A stretch of DNA of 64,000 nt from Nitratireductor alexandrii (GCF_004000215.1 NZ_RBVY01000003.1:354970-418969), one strand, 5' to 3'. Shown: positions 18,012 through 27,657, numbered from the stretch's first letter. Notes: generated by a model from the sequence alone, not told the origin. Numbers and translations are program-made.

Positions 18012-20288
18012 ATGGCCTCTCTCGGAAAGATCGCCCGGCGCACCTTCCTGATCGGCGCGGCCGCCGTCGCCGGCGGGGTGGCCGTCGGGTATTATGTCTA
18101 TCGCCGCCCCTATCCCAACCCGCTGGAGGACGAACTCGCCGAAGGCGAGACAACGTTCAATCCCTATGTGATGATCGGCGCCGACAATGCCATCACGGTG
18201 ATCGCGCCGCGCGCCGAGATGGGCCAGGGCGTGGCCACGACGCTGGCCGCTTTGGTGGCCGAAGAGCTCGACGTCGATCTCGACGCCGTCACCGTCGAAC
18301 ACGGCCCGGCCTCTTACGCCTATTACAATTCCGAGATGCTGGCCGAGGGCGGACCGTTTCCGTTTTTCGAAGAGGGCGTGGTCGCCGAGCTGATGCGCGG
18401 CGGCATGGGTGCATTCGGCAAGTTTCTCGGCCTCCAGGGCACCGGAGGCTCGACGTCGGTGCGCGACGGGTTCGACAAGATGCGCACCGCCGGCGCCGCC
18501 GCCCGGCAGATGCTGCTGGCCGCCGCCGCCGCGAGGCTGGACGTGGAAATCGGCACGCTTGCGACCGCCGATGCCACGATCACCCACGAGGCGACGGGCC
18601 GTACGCTTTCCTATGGCGAGGTCGCGGCCGATGCCGCGCGCCTGGACCCGCCTTCCGATGTGCGCCTCAAACAGCCGGCCGACTGGCGCCTGCTCGGCAA
18701 GGCGCAGCAACGCACCGACATGCGCGCCAAGGTAACCGGCGCGCCGATCTTCGGCGTCGATGTCAGCCTGCCCGACATGCTCTACGGCACGGTCAGGATG
18801 AGCCCGCGTTTCTGGGCCGAGCCGGTCAAGGCCGATTTTTCCGAGGCCGAAAAAATGCCCGGAATCGTCAAGATCGTGCCGATCGACACCAGCTACGGCC
18901 ATGGTTTCGGCGTCATCGCCGAAAACACCTGGGCCGCCTTCCGCGCCGCCGAAGCGATCGAGGTCGAATGGGGCGAAGCCGACTATCCGCAAGACAGCGC
19001 CGCGATGTCGGCCTTTCTGCGCGAGGCGCTGGCGGCCGAGGCCGGCGATGCGCTGCGCGACGACGGCGATGTCGACACCGCCTTTGCAGACGCGCCCCAG
19101 GACAGGGTGGTGGAGGCCGAATACGAGGTGCCCTTCCTGGCCCATGCCTGCATGGAGCCGATGAACGCGACGGCGCGGCTGAAGGACGGGTTGCTGGAGG
19201 TCTGGTCGCCGAACCAGATGCCGACCCTTACCCGCCAGCTCTGCGCCGCCATGGCCGGCGTCGACACCGAAAACACCCGCGTGCACACGACCTTCATGGG
19301 CGGTGGCTTCGGCAGGCGCGGCGAGATGGACTATTCCATGTTCGCCGCTCTGCTCGCCAAGGAAACCGGCGGCCGGCCGGTCAAGGTCATCTGGACGCGC
19401 GAGGAGGACATCCGCCACGACACCTACCGCCCGGCGGCGATGGGACGGTTCCGCGCCCGCCTCGGCGCCGACGGCCTGCCCGAAGCGGTCGACATGAAGA
19501 TCGCCTCGCCGTCGACGATCGCCAGCACTTTGCGACGGACCTTCCCCTCGCTCTCGCCGCTCGGACCGGACAAGACGATCGCCGAAGGCGCGTTCGACCA
19601 GCCCTACACCATCCCCGACTACCGGGTGGCGGCGGTCAAGGCCGATACCGGCGTGCCGGTCGGTTTCTGGCGTTCGGTCGGCAATTCCTTCAACGGCTAT
19701 TTCCACGAATCCTTCCTCGACGAGCTGGCGGCTGCCGGCGGGCTCGACCCGGTCGAGACGCGGCTGAAGCTGATGACCGACCATCCGGCCGCCGTCAAAG
19801 TGGTCGAGAAGGCGGCAGAGCTGTCCAAGTGGAGCGAAACGCTTCCCGCCGGTCGCGCCAAGGGCTTCGCCTTCACGCTTTCCTTCGGCAGTTGGGTGGC
19901 GGAGGTCGTCGAGGTCGCGGAAACCGACGCCGGCATCCGCATCGAAAAGGTTTGGATCGTCGCCGATGTCGGCACCGCGCTCGATCCCGGCATCATCGAG
20001 GCGCAATTGACCTCGGGCGCGATCTTCGGCCTATCCTCGGCGATCGGCCAGGAAATCACCTTTGCCGACGGCATGGCCGAACAGTCGAATTTTCACGATT
20101 ACGACGCCATGCGCATCCACCAGTGCCCGGCTTTCGAGGTCGCGATCCTGCAGAATTACCACAAGATGGGCGGCGTCGGCGAAATCGGCACGCCGCCGGC
20201 CGTGCCGGCGCTCGCCAACGCCGTCTTCGCCCTGACCGGCAAGCGCGTTCGGTCGCTGCCGCTTTCCCGCGAGGTCGATTTCGCATGA
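18012..20288 (+). CDS. isoquinoline 1-oxidoreductase-type molybdopterin catalytic subunit
   Basis: A 758-residue catalytic subunit that hydroxylates an N-heterocycle or oxidises an aldehyde. A Tat-type signal (ARRTFLIGAAAVAGG, residues 8-22) indicates periplasmic location, with the iron-sulfur subunit carried along. The molybdopterin-binding GGGFGRRG motif lies near residue 433, and the catalytic Glu is in MGGVGEIGTPP near residue 724. The length matches IorB-like single-chain subunits. It overlaps the downstream cytochrome gene by ATGA. No XdhC-like maturation factor is adjacent. The substrate cannot be read from sequence. Confidence 0.9.
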   Translation: MASLGKIARRTFLIGAAAVAGGVAVGYYVYRRPYPNPLEDELAEGETTFNPYVMIGADNAITVIAPRAEMGQGVATTLAALVAEELDVDLDAVTVEHGPASYAYYNSEMLAEGGPFPFFEEGVVAELMRGGMGAFGKFLGLQGTGGSTSVRDGFDKMRTAGAAARQMLLAAAAARLDVEIGTLATADATITHEATGRTLSYGEVAADAARLDPPSDVRLKQPADWRLLGKAQQRTDMRAKVTGAPIFGVDVSLPDMLYGTVRMSPRFWAEPVKADFSEAEKMPGIVKIVPIDTSYGHGFGVIAENTWAAFRAAEAIEVEWGEADYPQDSAAMSAFLREALAAEAGDALRDDGDVDTAFADAPQDRVVEAEYEVPFLAHACMEPMNATARLKDGLLEVWSPNQMPTLTRQLCAAMAGVDTENTRVHTTFMGGGFGRRGEMDYSMFAALLAKETGGRPVKVIWTREEDIRHDTYRPAAMGRFRARLGADGLPEAVDMKIASPSTIASTLRRTFPSLSPLGPDKTIAEGAFDQPYTIPDYRVAAVKADTGVPVGFWRSVGNSFNGYFHESFLDELAAAGGLDPVETRLKLMTDHPAAVKVVEKAAELSKWSETLPAGRAKGFAFTLSFGSWVAEVVEVAETDAGIRIEKVWIVADVGTALDPGIIEAQLTSGAIFGLSSAIGQEITFADGMAEQSNFHDYDAMRIHQCPAFEVAILQNYHKMGGVGEIGTPPAVPALANAVFALTGKRVRSLPLSREVDFA

Positions 20289-20896
20289 CCGTTTTGGCGA
20301 GATTGCTGACAGCAGCTGTCATCGCGGTGCTGGCGGCAAGCCCCGTCCACGCGCAGGATGCGCCGGCCGTCGACGACGATGCGATCGCCGTCGATCGCGA
20401 AAAGGGCCTGGCCGAATGGGACGGGATCGTCGCCGTCCTGTCGCATCCGCGCTGCGCCAATTGCCATGTCGAGGATGCCTATCCGCGCTGGTCCGGTCCG
20501 CATTACGGCGCCACACGCCTCCACGCCTTCAACATCACGCGAGGCGAGGACGGCTCCGGTTTCGGCAATGCCGCCCTGCGCTGCGCCTCGTGTCATTTCT
20601 CAAGCAATTCCAGCAAGTTGCACGGGCCACCCGGCGCGCCCTTATGGCATCTCGCGCCGGCGGAGATGGCCTGGTGGCAAAAATCCTCGGCCGAGATCTG
20701 CGCCCAGATCAAGGATCCCGAGCGCAATGGCGCACGTACGCTCGAGGACATTGCGGCCCATGTTCGCGACGACCCGCTGGTCGGCTGGGGCTGGAACCCG
20801 GGACCGGGGCGCGAACCGGCGCCGGGGTCGGCCGAAGACACGTTCAGGGCCATCGAACGCTGGGCGGCGGCCGGCGCGCCCTGCCCGGCCGGGTGA
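20285..20896 (+). CDS. periplasmic diheme cytochrome c partner of the molybdenum hydroxylase
   Basis: A 203-residue exported cytochrome. Residues 1-23 form a signal peptide ending ASPVHA. Two heme attachment motifs are present: Cys57-Ala-Asn-Cys60-His61 and Cys100-Ala-Ser-Cys103-His104. The start overlaps the stop of the catalytic subunit (ATGA), so translation is coupled. It most likely takes electrons from the iron-sulfur subunit towards the respiratory chain. Its maturation would need the ccm system encoded at 53.8-57.1 kb. Similar small cytochromes accompany other isoquinoline 1-oxidoreductase-like operons. Confidence 0.85.
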   Translation: MTVLARLLTAAVIAVLAASPVHAQDAPAVDDDAIAVDREKGLAEWDGIVAVLSHPRCANCHVEDAYPRWSGPHYGATRLHAFNITRGEDGSGFGNAALRCASCHFSSNSSKLHGPPGAPLWHLAPAEMAWWQKSSAEICAQIKDPERNGARTLEDIAAHVRDDPLVGWGWNPGPGREPAPGSAEDTFRAIERWAAAGAPCPAG

Positions 20897-21089
20897 CCGG
20901 CCATACCCGCCTGTGGCCGGACCTGACGACAAAGTGTCTTTTTTCGAGGGAACAATTGCGGTACACAACCGCCGCCGGGAGAAGGTGGATATCCCTCGCC
21001 GATTGAACCTGGCCGCTTCAAGGACCACATGAGCCCAGCGCCACAACGCCCGGCGCGCCAATGGCGGAACGTTTGCGCGGGAACCACGC

Positions 21090-22229
21090 ATGCCGAGAAT
21101 TAAATACCACAAGCTGGCTGCTGTCATCGTGCTCGCCGCGACGGCGGGCTGGATTCTGACGGGTGAATTCAGCTCGGTCGGCAGCGCGATCCCCGAACGC
21201 GAGAGCCAGCCGGCCGAGGACAACAAGCCCGCCGTCGAGACGCCTTTGCGCACGGTGGCCGTTGTGGTGCCGCCACGCACCATGCACGCCCGCACCATCC
21301 GCGTCTCCGGAACGACGGAAGCCAACAAGCGCACAAGGCTCGCCGCCCGCGTCGGCGGCATCGTTTCCGAACTGCCGGTCGAAAAGGGCAGTCCCGTCGA
21401 CGCGGGCGACCTGATCATGCGTCTCGACGCCGAGGGCAAGGTCGCCGCCGTCGACATGGCCAAGGCCATGCTTGCCCAGCGCGAGGCCGAGGCCGAGGCC
21501 GCCGAGCGGCTGGCCAAGTCCGGCAACATGGCAAAGCTCCGTCTCGACGGCGCGCAAACCGCGTTGGCGCAGGCCCGCTCGCAATTGGAAGGGGCGGAAG
21601 CCGAACTCGCCCGCAATACGGTCCGCGCCCCGTTCGCCGGCCTTGTCGACCGCGTCGCGGTGGAAAAGGGCAGCGCCATCCTGCAGGGGGCCGAGATCGC
21701 GACCGTGCTCAGCCTCGATCCGATCCTGGCCGTCGGCCAAGTCAGCGAACACGACCTCGCCGAACTCGAGATCGGCAACACCGCCACGGTGAGGCTGGTC
21801 AACGGCCGGAGCCTGGAAGGCACGCTGCGCTATATCAGCCGCGAGGCCTCGCCCCAGACGCGCACCTTTCGCGTCGAGATCGCGATCGCCAACCCACAAT
21901 TGGAGATTCCGGCCGGCATGACCGCCGAGATCAGCCTGCGCGCCGACAAGGTGCAATCGGTGTTCCTGCCGCGCTCCGTCGTCACCCTGTCGGAAACCGG
22001 CGATCTCGGCGTGCGCACCGTCACGCCGCAGAATATCGTCGATTTCGTGCCGATCGATCTGATCGACGACACGCCGCAGGGCCTGGTTCTGGGCGGCATT
22101 CCCGACGACGCGCGCATCATCGTCGCCGGTCAGGATCTGGTGAAGACGGGCGACGAGGTCAACGCCGTCGAAGCCGACGCCGAAACGGTCAAGCGCCTGG
22201 TCGGCCAGCTGGCCGGCTCGGTCAACTGA
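21090..22229 (+). CDS. RND efflux periplasmic adaptor subunit
   Basis: A 379-residue membrane-fusion protein. One N-terminal hydrophobic segment (about 9-23) anchors it or acts as a signal. The lipoyl-type barrel halves flank a helical hairpin: VGGIVSELPVEKGSPVDAGD (about 89-108), then Ala-rich helices, then TVRAPFAGLVDRVAVEKGS. The beta-barrel and membrane-proximal regions follow. It is 10 bp upstream of the RND permease, with no outer-membrane factor gene next to it, so a shared TolC-like protein is expected. The substrate is unknown. No regulator gene is directly attached. Confidence 0.9.
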   Translation: MPRIKYHKLAAVIVLAATAGWILTGEFSSVGSAIPERESQPAEDNKPAVETPLRTVAVVVPPRTMHARTIRVSGTTEANKRTRLAARVGGIVSELPVEKGSPVDAGDLIMRLDAEGKVAAVDMAKAMLAQREAEAEAAERLAKSGNMAKLRLDGAQTALAQARSQLEGAEAELARNTVRAPFAGLVDRVAVEKGSAILQGAEIATVLSLDPILAVGQVSEHDLAELEIGNTATVRLVNGRSLEGTLRYISREASPQTRTFRVEIAIANPQLEIPAGMTAEISLRADKVQSVFLPRSVVTLSETGDLGVRTVTPQNIVDFVPIDLIDDTPQGLVLGGIPDDARIIVAGQDLVKTGDEVNAVEADAETVKRLVGQLAGSVN

Positions 22230-22239
22230 CGGCTGCGCC

Positions 22240-25200
22240 ATGGGCATCGTCGACTACGCCATCCGCAATGCGCGACTGACGATATCGATCCTGCTGTTCT
22301 TCCTGGTGGCCGGCACCATGGCCTATCAGGCCATTCCCAAGGAAGCCGAGCCGGACGTCCAGATCCCGATCATCTATGTCAGCATGACCTACCAGGGCAT
22401 CTCGCCGGAGGATGCCGAACGCCTGCTTTTGCGCCCCGTGGAAACGCGGCTGAAATCAATCAGCGGCATCAAGGAGATGCGGTCCAGCGCCTATCAGGGC
22501 GGCGGCAATGTGGTGGTCGAGTTTCAGGCCGGCGCCGACCTCGACAAGGCGCTCGAGGACGTGCGCAACAAGGTCTCCGACGCCGAACAGGACCTGCCGC
22601 AGGGGGTCGACGAACCGAGCGTCAACGAGGTCAACGTCTCCGAGTTTCCCGTCCTCGTCGTGACCTTGTCGGGCGACGTGCCCGAACGGGCGCTGACGGC
22701 GGCCGCGCGCGAACTGCGCGACCGCATCGAGGAAGTCACCGGCGTGCTCGACGCGGCCTTGCGCGGCGCGCGCGACGATCTGGTCGAGGTCATCATCGAC
22801 CCGGTCAAGCTGTCGTCCTACGGGCTGCGGCTCGACCAGCTGATCGCCGCCGTCAACGCCAACAACTCGCTGGTCGCCGCCGGTGCGCTGCAGGGCGACG
22901 AGGGCCGATACGCCGTCAAGGTGCCGTCGCTGATCGAGACGGTGGAGGATGTGGCCAATCTGCCGATCGTCGCCGATCGCGATGCGGTCGTGCGCGCCCG
23001 CGATCTCGCCACCATCCGCTCCACCTTCAAGGACGCCGAGACGATCACCCGGCTCGACGGGCGCCCGGCGATCGCCATCGAGGTGTCCAAGCGCACCGGC
23101 GCCAATCTGGTCGAGACGGTCGACAAGGTTAAGGCGGTCGCCACCCAGTTCCAGGAGATCCTGCCCGAAGGCGCGACGGTGTCCTTCAGCCAGGACAAGT
23201 CGACCGTCATCCGCCAGCTTCTCGGCGACCTCGAAAACAGCGTCCTGACCGCCGTCATCCTGGTCTTCGTGGTCATATTGTACGCGCTGTCGGGCCGCGC
23301 CTCGATGCTGATCGGCCTGGCCATCCCGGCCTCCTTCCTGATGGGCATCATGTGGCTGTCGCTGGCCGGCTACACCGTCAACATCGTCGTGCTGTTCTCG
23401 CTGATCCTGGCCGTCGGCATGCTGGTCGACGACGCCATCATCGTGACCGAGTTCGCCGAGCGGCGCATGACCGAGGGCATGCCCAAGACCGAGGCGTTCT
23501 CGCTCGCCGCCAAGCGCATGGCCGGCCCGGTCGTGGCGGCGACGTCGACGCGCGTGGCCGCCTTCTCGCCGCTTTTGTTCTGGCCCGGCATCGTCGGCGA
23601 ATTCATGAAATTCATGCCGATCACGCTGATCGTCACGCTGTCGTCGTCGCTGATCTACGCGCTGGTCTTCACGCCCGCGCTCGGCGCGCTGTTCGCCAAG
23701 CCGGTGATCGAGGAGGAGCATCGCGACGGCTGGTACATGCGCTTCGTGCGGCGTGCCGTGCGCCACCCGTTCATCGTCACCTTCGTCTCGCTCGCCGCGC
23801 TGGTCGCCGTGCCCTACGCCTACGCCACCTATGGCAAGGGGGTCGAGTTCTTCCCCAATGTCGAACCGGAATACGGCCTTCTCTACGTGCATGCACGCGG
23901 CAATCTCTCGCTCGAGGAGCAGGACGCGCTGGTGCGCCAGGCCGAGGAGCGCATCCTCGGCTGGCCCGGCATCGAGACCGTCTATACCCGTGTCGGCAGC
24001 GTGCGCGGCGGCGGTGCGGAGATCGACGAGGACGTGGTCGGCGTCATCCAGTATGAATTCCTCGACTGGCGCGAGCGCAAGCCGGCAAGCGCCATCCTGG
24101 AAGATTTGCGCGTCGCCATGACCGGCATACCCGGCGCCGAGATCGAGGTCTCCGTGCCCGACGCCGGACCGCCGACCGGCAAGGCGATCCAGATCCAGCT
24201 TTCCGCCAACGATCCCTCCGGGCTCGACGAGGTCGCGCGCGAGACGGCCGCCATGCTGACGACCGTGCCCGACGTGATCGACATCGGCGACGGCTTGCCG
24301 CCGCCGGGCATCGACTGGGAGATTCAGGTCGACCGCACCAAGGCGGCGCAATACGGCATCGGTCCGGGCTCGGTCGGCACCGTGGTCCAGCTCGTCACCA
24401 CCGGCTTGAAATTGTCGGACTACCGGCCGGCCGGCGCCGACGATGCCGTCGACATCCGCCTGAGGCTGCCGGAGGACCGGCGCACGCTCGCCACGCTCGA
24501 CCAGTTGCGGGTGGAGACAGCCCAGGGCTCGGTCCCGATTTCCAATTTCGTCAAACGCGAGCCGGCATTGCGCACCGGCATCCTGACCCGCATCGACGGC
24601 GTGCGCACCGTCATCGTCGACGCCGGCATCCGCGAGGGCGTTCAGGCCGACGCCGTGCGCCAGAAAGTGATCGCCAATCTCGAGGCGGCCGATCTCGAAG
24701 CCAGCGGCATCCGCTGGAAACTCGCCGGCGAGGACGAGGAGCAGAAGGCGGCCGGCGAATTCCTGTCGAAGGCGTTCGGCGCCGCCGTGTTCCTGATCTT
24801 CGTGGTGCTGCTGGCGCTGCTCAACAAATTCACCTCCGTCGGCCTGGTTCTGTCGGCGGTAGTGATGTCGACCATCGGCGTTCTGCTCGGGCTTTTGATC
24901 ATGGGCCAGCCCTTCGGCGTGGTCATGACCGGCATCGGCATCATCGCGCTCGCCGGTGTGGTGGTGAACAACAACATCGTTTTGATCGACACTTATGACC
25001 GCCTGCGCCACGAGGGCTGGGACAAGCTCGACGCGGTGCTGCAGACCTGCCGCGAACGCGCGCGGCCGGTCGTGCTGACGGCGGTGACGGCGATCCTCGG
25101 CGTGCTGCCGATCGCCTTCGGCGTCAATCTGGAACTGATGAACCACGAGACCACCTACGGCGCGCCGTCGACGCAATGGTGGATCGCGCTGTCGAGTTCG

Positions 25201-25404
25201 ATCGTCTTCGGCCTCGCCTTTTCCACCGTGCTGACGCTGGTGGTCACCCCGTCGCTGCTGATGATCTTCACCCGCAGCAACGAGTCCCGGGTCTCGGCTT
25301 TCCTCAACCGGCTCTTCCGCCGCCGTGGAAACGGCAAGGATACGCAGACGGCCGAAAAGCCCGATGTCGACCTGTCGTCGGGCTATCCCAAGGCGGCGGA
25401 ATAG
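22240..25404 (+). CDS. RND family efflux transporter permease
   Basis: A 1054-residue inner-membrane proton-driven exporter of the AcrB/HAE type. It has the expected twelve membrane helices in two halves and two large periplasmic loops. Helix 4 carries the proton-relay aspartates (AVGMLVDDAIIVTE, near residue 400), and the second-half motif NNNIVLIDTYDRLR is near residue 908. The N-terminus IRNARLTISILLFFLVAGTMAYQAIPKEAEP is typical. It forms a pump with the adaptor just upstream. The family is broad (drugs, solvents, lipids), and no substrate is inferred. The next gene is over 100 bp away. Confidence 0.93.
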   Translation: MGIVDYAIRNARLTISILLFFLVAGTMAYQAIPKEAEPDVQIPIIYVSMTYQGISPEDAERLLLRPVETRLKSISGIKEMRSSAYQGGGNVVVEFQAGADLDKALEDVRNKVSDAEQDLPQGVDEPSVNEVNVSEFPVLVVTLSGDVPERALTAAARELRDRIEEVTGVLDAALRGARDDLVEVIIDPVKLSSYGLRLDQLIAAVNANNSLVAAGALQGDEGRYAVKVPSLIETVEDVANLPIVADRDAVVRARDLATIRSTFKDAETITRLDGRPAIAIEVSKRTGANLVETVDKVKAVATQFQEILPEGATVSFSQDKSTVIRQLLGDLENSVLTAVILVFVVILYALSGRASMLIGLAIPASFLMGIMWLSLAGYTVNIVVLFSLILAVGMLVDDAIIVTEFAERRMTEGMPKTEAFSLAAKRMAGPVVAATSTRVAAFSPLLFWPGIVGEFMKFMPITLIVTLSSSLIYALVFTPALGALFAKPVIEEEHRDGWYMRFVRRAVRHPFIVTFVSLAALVAVPYAYATYGKGVEFFPNVEPEYGLLYVHARGNLSLEEQDALVRQAEERILGWPGIETVYTRVGSVRGGGAEIDEDVVGVIQYEFLDWRERKPASAILEDLRVAMTGIPGAEIEVSVPDAGPPTGKAIQIQLSANDPSGLDEVARETAAMLTTVPDVIDIGDGLPPPGIDWEIQVDRTKAAQYGIGPGSVGTVVQLVTTGLKLSDYRPAGADDAVDIRLRLPEDRRTLATLDQLRVETAQGSVPISNFVKREPALRTGILTRIDGVRTVIVDAGIREGVQADAVRQKVIANLEAADLEASGIRWKLAGEDEEQKAAGEFLSKAFGAAVFLIFVVLLALLNKFTSVGLVLSAVVMSTIGVLLGLLIMGQPFGVVMTGIGIIALAGVVVNNNIVLIDTYDRLRHEGWDKLDAVLQTCRERARPVVLTAVTAILGVLPIAFGVNLELMNHETTYGAPSTQWWIALSSSIVFGLAFSTVLTLVVTPSLLMIFTRSNESRVSAFLNRLFRRRGNGKDTQTAEKPDVDLSSGYPKAAE

Positions 25405-25509
25405 GCGCCACGACCGGCTGCGGCAGCGCAGCCGGCTCCACGCCTCGATGGGAACCGCAGCGGCCTCTCGCGCATTGATGGGGATCAGTCACGCATTGGA
25501 GGGAGCGTC

Positions 25510-25668
25510 ATGACGCTCGGCACACTTCTCATCATCATCCTGATCCTGATCCTGATCGGCGCCGTCCCCGCCTGGCCGCATTCGCGCGCCTGGGGTTACG
25601 GCCCGTCCGGGCTTGTCGGCGCGATCCTGCTCGTGATCCTGATCCTGGCCCTGCTCGGCCGGATCTGA
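25510..25668 (+). CDS. DUF3309 family small membrane protein
   Basis: A 52-residue protein with two hydrophobic helices, MTLGTLLIIILILILIGAVP and LVGAILLVILILALLGRI, linked by the conserved polar stretch WPHSRAWGYGPSG. This is the DUF3309 pattern found widely in alphaproteobacteria, of unknown function. A strong GGAGGGAG site precedes ATG 25510. It is short and easily missed by gene finders. It stands alone between the RND gene and a convergent epimerase gene. Confidence 0.85.
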   Translation: MTLGTLLIIILILILIGAVPAWPHSRAWGYGPSGLVGAILLVILILALLGRI

Positions 25669-25702
25669 CCGGGCCGACCGGGCTGGCCGACCGCCCCGCG
25701 GC

Positions 25703-26659
25703 TCAGGCGGCCCGCCGCCGCGGGGCATCGAGGCCGAGATCGGCGATCGCCTGGCCGATCGCCGTGGCCGGATCGGTGGTCGGCTCCGGCCCGATCAGGC
25801 GGGCGAACCGCCCGCCATCCAGCGAATGCGGCGTGCGCCACAGGTAGGACATCGCCGCCACCTCGCGCAAAAGCGGCACGACGAGCCCGCCCGCGCGCAG
25901 CAGGGTCCACGGCACGCCGCGTCGCGTCAGCGGACGCCCGAGCGCCTGTTCCGTCGCCGCCTTGAACTGGGTGCCCGTCAGCGTATGGCCGGCAAAATGA
26001 AACCGCTCGAAGGTCGCCAGACCGCCGCGGTTTTCCGCCACCATGACAAAGGCCCGCGCCAGATCCGGCAGGTAGGCAAAAGCATGCGGCACATCCATCG
26101 GGCCCGGCCAGGTGAAGATATTCTTGCGCAGCTTGGCGAGGATGAAGATGTCGAGCCAGCTTTCAGGCTTCTGTCCGCCGTAGAAATCGCCGGCGCGCAG
26201 CACGATCGTGCGCACGCCGCGCTCGCGCGCCCGCGCCGCGAACAGCTCCTCCATGGCAATCCGGATGCGCGCCTTCGACGTCGAGGCGACCTGGGGCGCG
26301 TCCTCCGTCGTGTCGAGCCCGATCCCGTAGCCGAAATTATAGACATTGCCCGGCACCATGTGCGTCGCGCCGGCCCGTTCCGCGGCGAAGATGACGTTTT
26401 CAGCCATCGGCAACACCTTTTCCTGCCACTGCGTATAGGCCGGATTGAGCGCGTTGAGGACAATGTCGGCGCCAAGACAGGCCGCCGCCAGCGCCTCGCG
26501 GTCGAACGCATCCGCCTGCACGGCTTCGACGCCCGGCGCCAGCGCCGCCGCCTTGGCAGCCCGTGCCACGCCCTTGACCCGCCAGCCCGCATCCAGGAAA
26601 GCGCGCGCGGCCGCATCGCCGATACGTCCCGCCGCGCCGAGAATGACGATTGTGTGCAT
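25703..26659 (-). CDS. NAD(P)-dependent epimerase/dehydratase family protein
   Basis: A 318-residue extended short-chain dehydrogenase. The Rossmann motif GAAGRIGDAAARAF is at residues 8-21. The usual catalytic Tyr-x-x-x-Lys is not obvious: GNVYNFGYG occupies the active-site region, so it may be atypical, as in some NmrA-like or reductase members. The start at 26659 (MHTIVILG) has AGGGAG upstream. It is divergent from a LysR gene with a 107-bp spacer containing a LysR-type dyad, so the LysR protein probably controls it. Substrate unknown. Confidence 0.8.
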   Translation of the reverse strand: MHTIVILGAAGRIGDAAARAFLDAGWRVKGVARAAKAAALAPGVEAVQADAFDREALAAACLGADIVLNALNPAYTQWQEKVLPMAENVIFAAERAGATHMVPGNVYNFGYGIGLDTTEDAPQVASTSKARIRIAMEELFAARARERGVRTIVLRAGDFYGGQKPESWLDIFILAKLRKNIFTWPGPMDVPHAFAYLPDLARAFVMVAENRGGLATFERFHFAGHTLTGTQFKAATEQALGRPLTRRGVPWTLLRAGGLVVPLLREVAAMSYLWRTPHSLDGGRFARLIGPEPTTDPATAIGQAIADLGLDAPRRRAA

Positions 26660-26732
26660 GTGAAGCTCCCTTGCCATGTCGGGAGCACGATGCTTTATTC
26701 CTCCTTGAATTGAAATTGCTGCTGCATGCAGG

Positions 26733-26751
26733 TTTGATATTCAAAATCAAA
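26733..26751. promoter_or_regulatory. LysR-type box in the epimerase/LysR spacer
   Basis: TTTGAT-N7-ATCAAA, a perfect dyad containing the T-N11-A LysR signature, 15 bp upstream of the LysR gene. A second palindrome, CTGCATGCAG, lies at 26722-26731. The layout suggests the LysR protein binds here to control itself and the divergent epimerase gene. Confidence 0.55.
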
Positions 26752-26766
26752 TAATAGCGTGGCCGG

Positions 26767-27657
26767 ATGGTCGACGATCTCGACTGGAACCTGATCAAGA
26801 GTTTCGTGGCGGTGGCCGAGGCCGGCAGCCTGTCGGCGGCCGCCCGCACCCTGCGGGCCAGCCAGCCCACGCTCGGCCGGCACGTGGCGGAACTGGAGCG
26901 CGCGCTCGGCGTGACGCTGTTCCGGCGCGGCCGTGGCGGTTATGTGCTGAGCGAGGATGGTGCCGCGCTCCTCGACCGGGCCCGCGTCGTTCGCGAGCAC
27001 GCCGCGGCCTTGTCCCGGCTCGCGCTGGGCACGAGCGAACAGGTCTCGGGAACGGTGCGGATCGCCGCCAGCGAGGTGATGGCCGCCTACGCCCTGCCGC
27101 CGCTCGCCGCCGCGCTGGCGCTCGAGGAGCCCGGCATCGAGATCGAGATCGTCGCCTCGAACCAGGTCGAAAACCTGCTGCGCCGCGACGCCGATATCGC
27201 GATCCGCATGGTCAAACCCGCCCAGCTCGACCTGGTCGCGCGCAAGATCGCCGACATCCCGCTCGTCGCCTGCGCCGCCACGGCCTATCTGGAGCGTCGC
27301 GGCCGGCCGCGACAACCCGACGAGCTCGTCGCCCACGACCTTGTCGGCTTCGACCGCGACGCAAGCATTATCGAGGGTTTTGCCCGTTTCGGCGTCGAGG
27401 CCGACCGTCATGCCTTCCGCTTCCGCTGCGACAGCCAGATCGTCTATTGGCAGGCGATCCGCGCCGGCAACGGCGTCGGGTTCTTTCAACGCCCGCTGAT
27501 CGTCCGCGACGACGGCGTCGAGACGCTGTTGCCCGAAATGCGCTTACCCGTCCTGCCGATGTGGCTGGCCATGCATGGCGACGTGCGCACGAGCCCGCGC
27601 ATCCGCCGGGTCGCCGATTTTCTGCATGAAGGGCTCACGCGCTATGCGGCCGAGTGA
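26767..27657 (+). CDS. LysR family transcriptional regulator
   Basis: A 296-residue LysR regulator. The winged helix-turn-helix occupies about residues 6-65 (NLIKSFVAVAEAGSLSAAAR, SQPTLGRHVAELERALG). The periplasmic-binding-like effector domain begins near residue 93 (GTVRIAASE). It is divergent from the epimerase gene and most likely regulates it through the 26733-26751 dyad. The 3' end overlaps the convergent MFS gene by 16 bp. The effector is unknown. Confidence 0.92.
   Translation: MVDDLDWNLIKSFVAVAEAGSLSAAARTLRASQPTLGRHVAELERALGVTLFRRGRGGYVLSEDGAALLDRARVVREHAAALSRLALGTSEQVSGTVRIAASEVMAAYALPPLAAALALEEPGIEIEIVASNQVENLLRRDADIAIRMVKPAQLDLVARKIADIPLVACAATAYLERRGRPRQPDELVAHDLVGFDRDASIIEGFARFGVEADRHAFRFRCDSQIVYWQAIRAGNGVGFFQRPLIVRDDGVETLLPEMRLPVLPMWLAMHGDVRTSPRIRRVADFLHEGLTRYAAE

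Noticed and set aside
17427-20006. An 859-codon minus-strand frame opposite the molybdenum hydroxylase
   Set aside because: Low-complexity mirror frame; the plus-strand enzyme has all cofactor motifs.
20950-20980. TTGCGGTACACAA as a further PhaR-type site before the RND adaptor
   Set aside because: It breaks the TGC-N3-GCA core and has no metabolic link to PHB.
20897-21089. GACA-AAG-TGTC followed by TTTTTT as a terminator of the hydroxylase operon
   Set aside because: The stem is only 4 bp, too weak to call; a separate CCGGCC/GGCCGG hairpin upstream lacks a U-run.
22456-25176. A 906-codon open frame opposite the RND permease
   Set aside because: Same effect: very high His/Gln/Arg/Asp content and no family match, against a complete RND protein on the plus strand.
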